DNA of 64,000 nucleotides, from the NCBI RefSeq assembly GCF_023554995.1, contig NZ_JAMJPK010000009.1:1-64000 (forward strand), in the 5' to 3' direction. The stretch comes from Halomonas gemina. GTDB taxonomy: Bacteria; Pseudomonadota; Gammaproteobacteria; Pseudomonadales; Halomonadaceae. Of this stretch, positions 60,116 through 64,000 are shown in pieces. The number at the start of each line of letters is the position of its first letter. Position 1 is the first letter of the stretch. The notes beneath the pieces are model-generated. The model worked only from the letters and a program-made list of their open reading frames with translations. It made no database searches and was not told the DNA's origin. The position numbers and the translations under genes were made by a program.

Positions 60116-60132
60116 TGTACAACGGCTGTATA
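60116..60132. promoter_or_regulatory. Candidate MerR-type operator in the divergent gap
   Basis: TGTACA (60116-60121) and TGTATA (60127-60132) form an 11-base direct repeat (TGTACAACGGC/TGTATAACTCA). They lie between the renalase-like and TIGR01777 starts. AT-rich TGTACA/TATACA elements are usual in operators of CarH/LitR/BluR-type MerR proteins. On the minus strand TTATAC and TAGTCT are 19 bases apart, the long spacer typical of MerR-controlled promoters. Binding is not proven. Confidence 0.55.
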
Positions 60133-60174
60133 ACTCACGGTGGCTTGTCTTAATGGCATGGGGAGGGATTCCGG

Positions 60175-61080
60175 ATGCGAGTGTTGATCACGGGCGGCAG
60201 CGGTTTCGTCGGGCAGCGGCTCTGCCTGCGGTTGAAGGAGGCCGGGCATCGCCTGCTGGTGGTGTCGCGGGAGCCGGAGCAGGTGCGCGACCGCCTGCCG
60301 GAGGGCAGCGATATCCGCCGTTCGGTGCTGGACTTCGTCGACACGCCGCCGGACGCCATCGTCAACCTGGCCGGCGAGTCGATCGCCGCCCGCCGCTGGG
60401 GCGACAACCAGAAGAAGCGCCTGATCGACTCCCGGGTCAACATCACCGGCGACCTGGTGATGCTCTGCGAGCAGCTCGAGGCCAGCCAGGGCCGGACACC
60501 CCGCGTGATGGTTTCCGCCTCGGCGATGGGCTACTACGGCGACCAGGGTGATCGCGAGGTCACCGAAGAGACCCCGCCCCACGACGAGTTCGCCCACCGC
60601 CTCTGCAAGCGCTGGGAGGATACCGCCCGGGAGGCGGCGGATTTCGGCGTCCGGGTGGCGCTGCTGCGCATCGGCCTGGTGCTCGATGTCGGCGGCGGCA
60701 GCCTGGAGAAGATGTTGCCGCCCTTCAAGCTGGGGCTGGGTGGGCGCTTCGGCGACGGCAAGCAGTACATGCCCTGGATCCATCGCGAGGACCTGGTCCG
60801 CGCGATCCTCTTCCTGATTGAGCGCGACGACCTGGAGGGCCCCTTCAACGGCAGCGCGCCGAATCCCGTCACCAATGCCGAGTTCACCCGCACCCTGGCC
60901 AAGCAATTGGGGCGTCCCGCCCTGATGCCGGTGCCGGCCATCGTGCTGGAGACCGCCTTCGGCGAGATGTCGCGGCTGCTGCTGACCGGAGCCGACATGC
61001 GCCCGGCCCGGCTGCTCGAGGCGGGCTTCGAGTTCCGGTTCGAGACGCTGGAGAAGGCCCTGGCCGATATCCTGGGCTAG
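60175..61080 (+). CDS. TIGR01777 family NAD(P)-binding epimerase-like protein (YfcH-like)
   Basis: 301 residues. The glycine motif ITGGSGFVGQRL is at residues 5-16, with VNLAGESIAARRW (about 65) and VSASAMGYYG (about 112). The C-terminal DUF1731 tail (PARLLEAGFEFRFETLEKAL) is present. The reaction of the family is unknown. It is divergent from the light-type operon and shares its candidate operator, so it may be a member of the same regulon, as often seen with phr/merR clusters. Confidence 0.9.
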   Translation: MRVLITGGSGFVGQRLCLRLKEAGHRLLVVSREPEQVRDRLPEGSDIRRSVLDFVDTPPDAIVNLAGESIAARRWGDNQKKRLIDSRVNITGDLVMLCEQLEASQGRTPRVMVSASAMGYYGDQGDREVTEETPPHDEFAHRLCKRWEDTAREAADFGVRVALLRIGLVLDVGGGSLEKMLPPFKLGLGGRFGDGKQYMPWIHREDLVRAILFLIERDDLEGPFNGSAPNPVTNAEFTRTLAKQLGRPALMPVPAIVLETAFGEMSRLLLTGADMRPARLLEAGFEFRFETLEKALADILG

Positions 61081-61120
61081 CGGCCAAGCGGCCAAGCGGC
61101 CAAGCGGCCAAGCGGCCAAG
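61081..61120 (+). repeat. Five tandem copies of an 8-base unit
   Basis: CGGCCAAG repeated five times without a mismatch, starting directly after the TAG stop of the TIGR01777 gene. It is likely to vary in copy number by slippage. Confidence 0.95.
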
Positions 61121-61163
61121 CAGCTATGCCAGATGCGCCTTCGACTTATCGGGCCCATTCAGC

Positions 61164-61188
61164 TGTAGGAGCGATCTTCAGATCGCGA
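61164..61188 (+). repeat. REP-like element 1
   Basis: TGTAGGAGCGATC-ttca-GATCGCGA: head motif TGTRGGAGCG followed by a GCGATC/GATCGC hairpin. Followed by an inverted repeat GGAGGCC/GGCCTCC at 61191-61207. Two more elements of the same design lie within 150 bases. Confidence 0.75.
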
Positions 61189-61248
61189 AAGGAGGCCGGA
61201 GGCCTCCCTTGGCGTCAGGCATTTAGCTCGGGGCGCCTGCCGGCGCCA

Positions 61249-61273
61249 TTCGCGCAGCAAGCTGCGCTCCCAC
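61249..61273 (-). repeat. REP-like element 2 (inverted copy)
   Basis: Read on the minus strand it is GTGGGAGCGCAGCTTGCTGCGCGAA, the same head and hairpin design as elements 1 and 3. It is flanked by GGCGCC/GGCGCC (61232-61247) and CCCGGC/GCCGGG (61276-61290) inverted repeats. Confidence 0.75.
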
Positions 61274-61314
61274 TGCCCGGCTTCGCCGGGAGCTGTAAGC
61301 TGGAAGACGGAAGT

Positions 61315-61340
61315 TGTGGGAGCGAACTTCAGTTCGCGAA
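61315..61340 (+). repeat. REP-like element 3
   Basis: TGTGGGAGCGAAC-ttca-GTTCGCGAA, differing from element 1 by compensating changes in both hairpin arms. That is the mark of a selected RNA or DNA hairpin. It ends 18 bases before the rapA stop codon. Confidence 0.75.
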
Positions 61341-61358
61341 GACATTGCCGCCTTGGCC

Positions 61359-64000
61359 TTACCGCGCGTCGTCACCCACGGTGACGATCACCCGCACCGC
61401 ATCGAGGCGCAGTCGCGCGCCCTCGATGGCGGTATCCAGCTCGGCACGCTCGGCGCGCAGTGCCTCGAGCTCGTCGTCGCGGACCGCCGGGTTGAGCCGC
61501 GAGAGCGCCTCGAGGCGGCTGAGCTCGGCATCGAGCTCGGTGCGCATGCGCACCTGGGCGGCCTCGACAATGCTCGGCAGCTCCCGCTCGGCCTCCGCCT
61601 CGGCGCCGTCGAGCAGCTCGCGCAGCCGGTCGTGGCGGCTCTTGATCAGGTCCCGGGCGACCGCCTTCTTGACCTTCTGCACCGCCTTCGAGAGGCCGGT
61701 AAAGGAGATCTTGTCGGTTAGGTTGGCGCCGGATTCGTCGAGCAGCACGCGCACCGCGGTGGGCGGCAGGAAGCGGTTGAGGTGCAGCCGCTTCGGTGCC
61801 GGACAGTGGGTGCGGAAGACCAGCTCGACCATCAGGCGGCCGGCGGGAATCGCCGGGTGCCTGAGCAGGGCCAGGGCGGTGTTGCCCATGGGGCCGTCGA
61901 GGATCCGGCCCATCATCTCGCGCAGCAGGGGATGCTCCCAGGAGAGGCGCTGGACGTCGTCCCGGGTCAGGGCCCGGGCGCGGGAGAAGGTGGCCGAGAA
62001 GCCCTCCTCGCCCTTCACCAGGCCCGGCAGGCCGTCGAGCATCTGCGGGCTCGGCTGCAGGTACTGGATGCCGCCGCCCAGCTCCTGGCTGTCGACGCCG
62101 AAGATCTCGAGCGCCTGGTCCAGGTAGCGGGACAGGGCCTTGTCGGCGTCGAGCTCGCGGATCGCCTCGATGACCGCATCGGCGCGGTCCAGGCGGCAGG
62201 CGTTGAGCTCGAGCAATCGGTTGCGGCCGGCATCGCGCTCGGCCAGGCGCGCCTCGAACAGTGCCCGGGTCTCCGCGATCACCTCCTCGAGCGCCTCGTC
62301 GTCGAGCAGGCTGTCGGCCAGGGTATCGCCGAAGGCGGCATGGATCTCGCTGCCCAGGCCATGGGGCGCGCTGAAGGCGTCCATGCCCTGGTGGTACCAG
62401 CGCAGCAGCTTCTCGCCGGGGCTGCCGGTGAACACCGGTACATGCAGCTCGATGGCGTGGCGCTGGCCGATGCGGTCGAGCCGGCCGATGCGCTGCTCCA
62501 GCTGGTCGGGATGCAGCGGCAGGTCGAACATCACCAGGTGGCGGCAGAACTGGAAGTTGCGCCCCTCGGAGCCGATCTCCGAGCAGACCAGCACCTGGCA
62601 GCCCTCTTCCTGGTCGGCGAAGGCCGCCGCGGCGCGGTCGCGCTCCACCAGCGAGAGCCCCTCGTGGAACACCGGAGCCTGGTAGCCGCCGAGCACCCGC
62701 AGCCCCTCGGCCAGCCCCAGGGCGGTCTCGCGGTCATGGGCGATCACCAGCACCTTGTCATCGGCGAAGCCGTCCTCGCCGTCGTCGGCGAGGCGTGCCA
62801 GCAGCCAGGTCACCCGCGGGTCGAACTGCCACCACGGCTCGGTGTTGAGCGGGTCGTCGGTCAACGCCCGGTACATGGCATCCGGGTAGATCAGCACCTC
62901 GGGATGGTCGAGCCCGGTCTCGATCAGCAGCTCGTCCAGGTAGTCCTCGTCGCGCGCCAGGCGGCGCAGCACCCGGCGGTAGGAGGAGGGCGCCTCGAGC
63001 TCCGCGATATGCAGGCGGCGCTCCGGGAAGCCGCCCACATGGCGACGGCTGTTGCGGAACATCACCCGGCCGGTGCCGTGGCGGTCCAGCAGCTGATCGC
63101 GCAGCTGGTCGCGGGCGGCGGCGTGCTGGTCGTCGCCACGCTCGGGGTCGGCCAGGGTGTCGAGCAGGGCCAGGCTGTCGGGCTCGGCGATCACCGCGGC
63201 GACGCTCTCGCGGTCGGCGGCCTCGCCCGGCAGGCGCTCCAGGGCGTCGATCGCCTCGGCCACCTCCACGTAGTGCTGCTCCTCCTCGCGGAAGGCCGCG
63301 AGGCTGTGATAGCGGTCCGGGTCGAGCAGGCGCAGCCGCGCGAAGTGGCTTTCCAGGCCCATCTGCTCGGGGGTGGCGGTGAGCAGCAGCATGCCGGGTA
63401 CCTGGGCGGCCAGGCGCCCCACGCAGGCGTAGCCGGGGCCGCTCTGCTCCGGGCTCCAGTCCAGGTGGTGGGCCTCGTCGACGATCAGCAGTTCCCAGTC
63501 GCAGGCCAGCGCCTGCTGCTGGCGATGGGGGTTGGCGAACAGCCAGTCCTGGCTGGCCAGTACCAGCTGGCCGGCCTCGAAGGGGTTCGCCTCGCCGTGG
63601 GCCTGGCTCTGCTGCTCGTCGAGCAGGGTGACCTCGAGGGCGAAGCGGCGCAGCAGCTCCACCAGCCACTGGTGGGTCAGGCTCGCCGGCACCAGGATCA
63701 GCGCCCGCTCGGCGCGGCCGGTGAGCAGCAGGCGGTGCAGGATCAACCCGGCCTCGATGGTCTTGCCCAGCCCCACCTCGTCGGCCAGCAGTACCCGCGG
63801 CGCGTGGCGACGGGCCACCTCGTCGGCGATGTAGAGCTGGTGGGGGATCAGGTCGATGCGCGGGCCGGCCAGGCCGAGTGCCGGATTCTGCTCGATGCGA
63901 TGGAAGTGGTGCAGGGTGCGAAAGCGCAGGTCGAACCAGTCGTTGCGGTCGACCTGGCCGGTGAGCAGGCGGTCGCGGGCCTGGTCGAACTGCATGGTGT
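61359..64000 (-). CDS. rapA: RNA polymerase-associated ATPase RapA (5' end missing)
   Basis: About 880 C-terminal residues are in the window; the start lies beyond 64000. SWI2/SNF2 motifs: Walker A ADEVGLGKTIEAG, DEAH box VDEAHHLDW, and motif VI region FDLPLHPDQLEQRIGRLDRIGQ. The C-terminal RapA-specific region (about the last 330 residues) is present. Comparison with E. coli RapA (968 residues) suggests about 105 residues, mostly the Tudor-like domains, are outside. An ATG at 63993-63995 is internal. It recycles RNA polymerase after transcription. Confidence 0.95.
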   Translation of the reverse strand, partial: TMQFDQARDRLLTGQVDRNDWFDLRFRTLHHFHRIEQNPALGLAGPRIDLIPHQLYIADEVARRHAPRVLLADEVGLGKTIEAGLILHRLLLTGRAERALILVPASLTHQWLVELLRRFALEVTLLDEQQSQAHGEANPFEAGQLVLASQDWLFANPHRQQQALACDWELLIVDEAHHLDWSPEQSGPGYACVGRLAAQVPGMLLLTATPEQMGLESHFARLRLLDPDRYHSLAAFREEEQHYVEVAEAIDALERLPGEAADRESVAAVIAEPDSLALLDTLADPERGDDQHAAARDQLRDQLLDRHGTGRVMFRNSRRHVGGFPERRLHIAELEAPSSYRRVLRRLARDEDYLDELLIETGLDHPEVLIYPDAMYRALTDDPLNTEPWWQFDPRVTWLLARLADDGEDGFADDKVLVIAHDRETALGLAEGLRVLGGYQAPVFHEGLSLVERDRAAAAFADQEEGCQVLVCSEIGSEGRNFQFCRHLVMFDLPLHPDQLEQRIGRLDRIGQRHAIELHVPVFTGSPGEKLLRWYHQGMDAFSAPHGLGSEIHAAFGDTLADSLLDDEALEEVIAETRALFEARLAERDAGRNRLLELNACRLDRADAVIEAIRELDADKALSRYLDQALEIFGVDSQELGGGIQYLQPSPQMLDGLPGLVKGEEGFSATFSRARALTRDDVQRLSWEHPLLREMMGRILDGPMGNTALALLRHPAIPAGRLMVELVFRTHCPAPKRLHLNRFLPPTAVRVLLDESGANLTDKISFTGLSKAVQKVKKAVARDLIKSRHDRLRELLDGAEAEAERELPSIVEAAQVRMRTELDAELSRLEALSRLNPAVRDDELEALRAERAELDTAIEGARLRLDAVRVIVTVGDDAR

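Noticed and set aside
61081..61120. Tandem repeat considered as a CRISPR array
   Set aside because: The unit is 8 bases with no spacers, and there are no cas genes in the window.

Overview
This window comes from a high-GC gammaproteobacterium. The gene content and order (rrn end, beta-glucoside locus, birA-coaX, Tyr-Gly-Thr-Trp tRNAs, secE-nusG, rpl/rpo, str, S10, spc and alpha operons, then uvrA, MFS, ssb, plsC, fabB/fabA) and the acidic, GC-rich coding style point to a Halomonas-like member of the Halomonadaceae. That assignment is inferred from synteny and style, since no 16S sequence is present.

Layout. 1-480: the 3' end of a 23S rRNA, a 5S rRNA and the rrn terminator. 597-9397: a sugar-utilisation locus on the minus strand, with a LacI-type regulator, an Opp/Dpp-type ABC importer (binding protein, two permeases, two ATPases) and a GH1 beta-glucosidase. 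The GH1 promoter is flanked by two LacI-type operators, and across the divergent gap lies the broken remnant of a GH30 glycosidase. 9498-11317: birA and coaX, overlapping. 11394-12953: tRNA-Tyr, -Gly, -Thr, a terminator, then tRNA-Trp, secE and nusG; the tuf copy usual between Thr and Trp is absent. 13046-24013: rplKAJL-rpoBC. 24163-28516: rpsL, rpsG, fusA, tuf. 28588-42536: an uninterrupted S10-spc-alpha set, rpsJ to rplQ, with secY, rpmJ and rpoA, closed by a strong terminator.

42628-51185: uvrA (minus), a YajR-like MFS transporter, ssb, a degenerate RmlD-like protein and a PlsC-like acyltransferase (plus), then fabA-fabB (minus), separated from plsC by a long palindromic terminator.

51313-60075 is the most interesting part. 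Ten tightly packed minus-strand reading frames, many with 4-base stop/start overlaps, run from a renalase-like flavoprotein through a 34-codon cbiX remnant, a MerR/CarH-like regulator, a photolyase, an NTF2-like protein, an SDR, a COG2907 flavoprotein, DUF1365, a cyclopropane-synthase-like methyltransferase and DUF2878. This looks like a light or photo-oxidative-stress operon joining DNA repair to membrane-lipid modification. The regulator has the B12-sensor fold but lacks the residues that bind cobalamin, so light would have to be sensed through something else. The divergent gap at 60076-60174, before a TIGR01777 epimerase, carries a paired TGTACA/TGTATA site that may be its operator.

The window ends with a short-tandem-repeat and REP-like intergenic region (61081-61345) and the minus-strand rapA gene, whose 5' end lies beyond the window. 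Most of the window is conserved housekeeping sequence; the novelty is in the light-type operon, the sugar locus and the repeat-rich gap.
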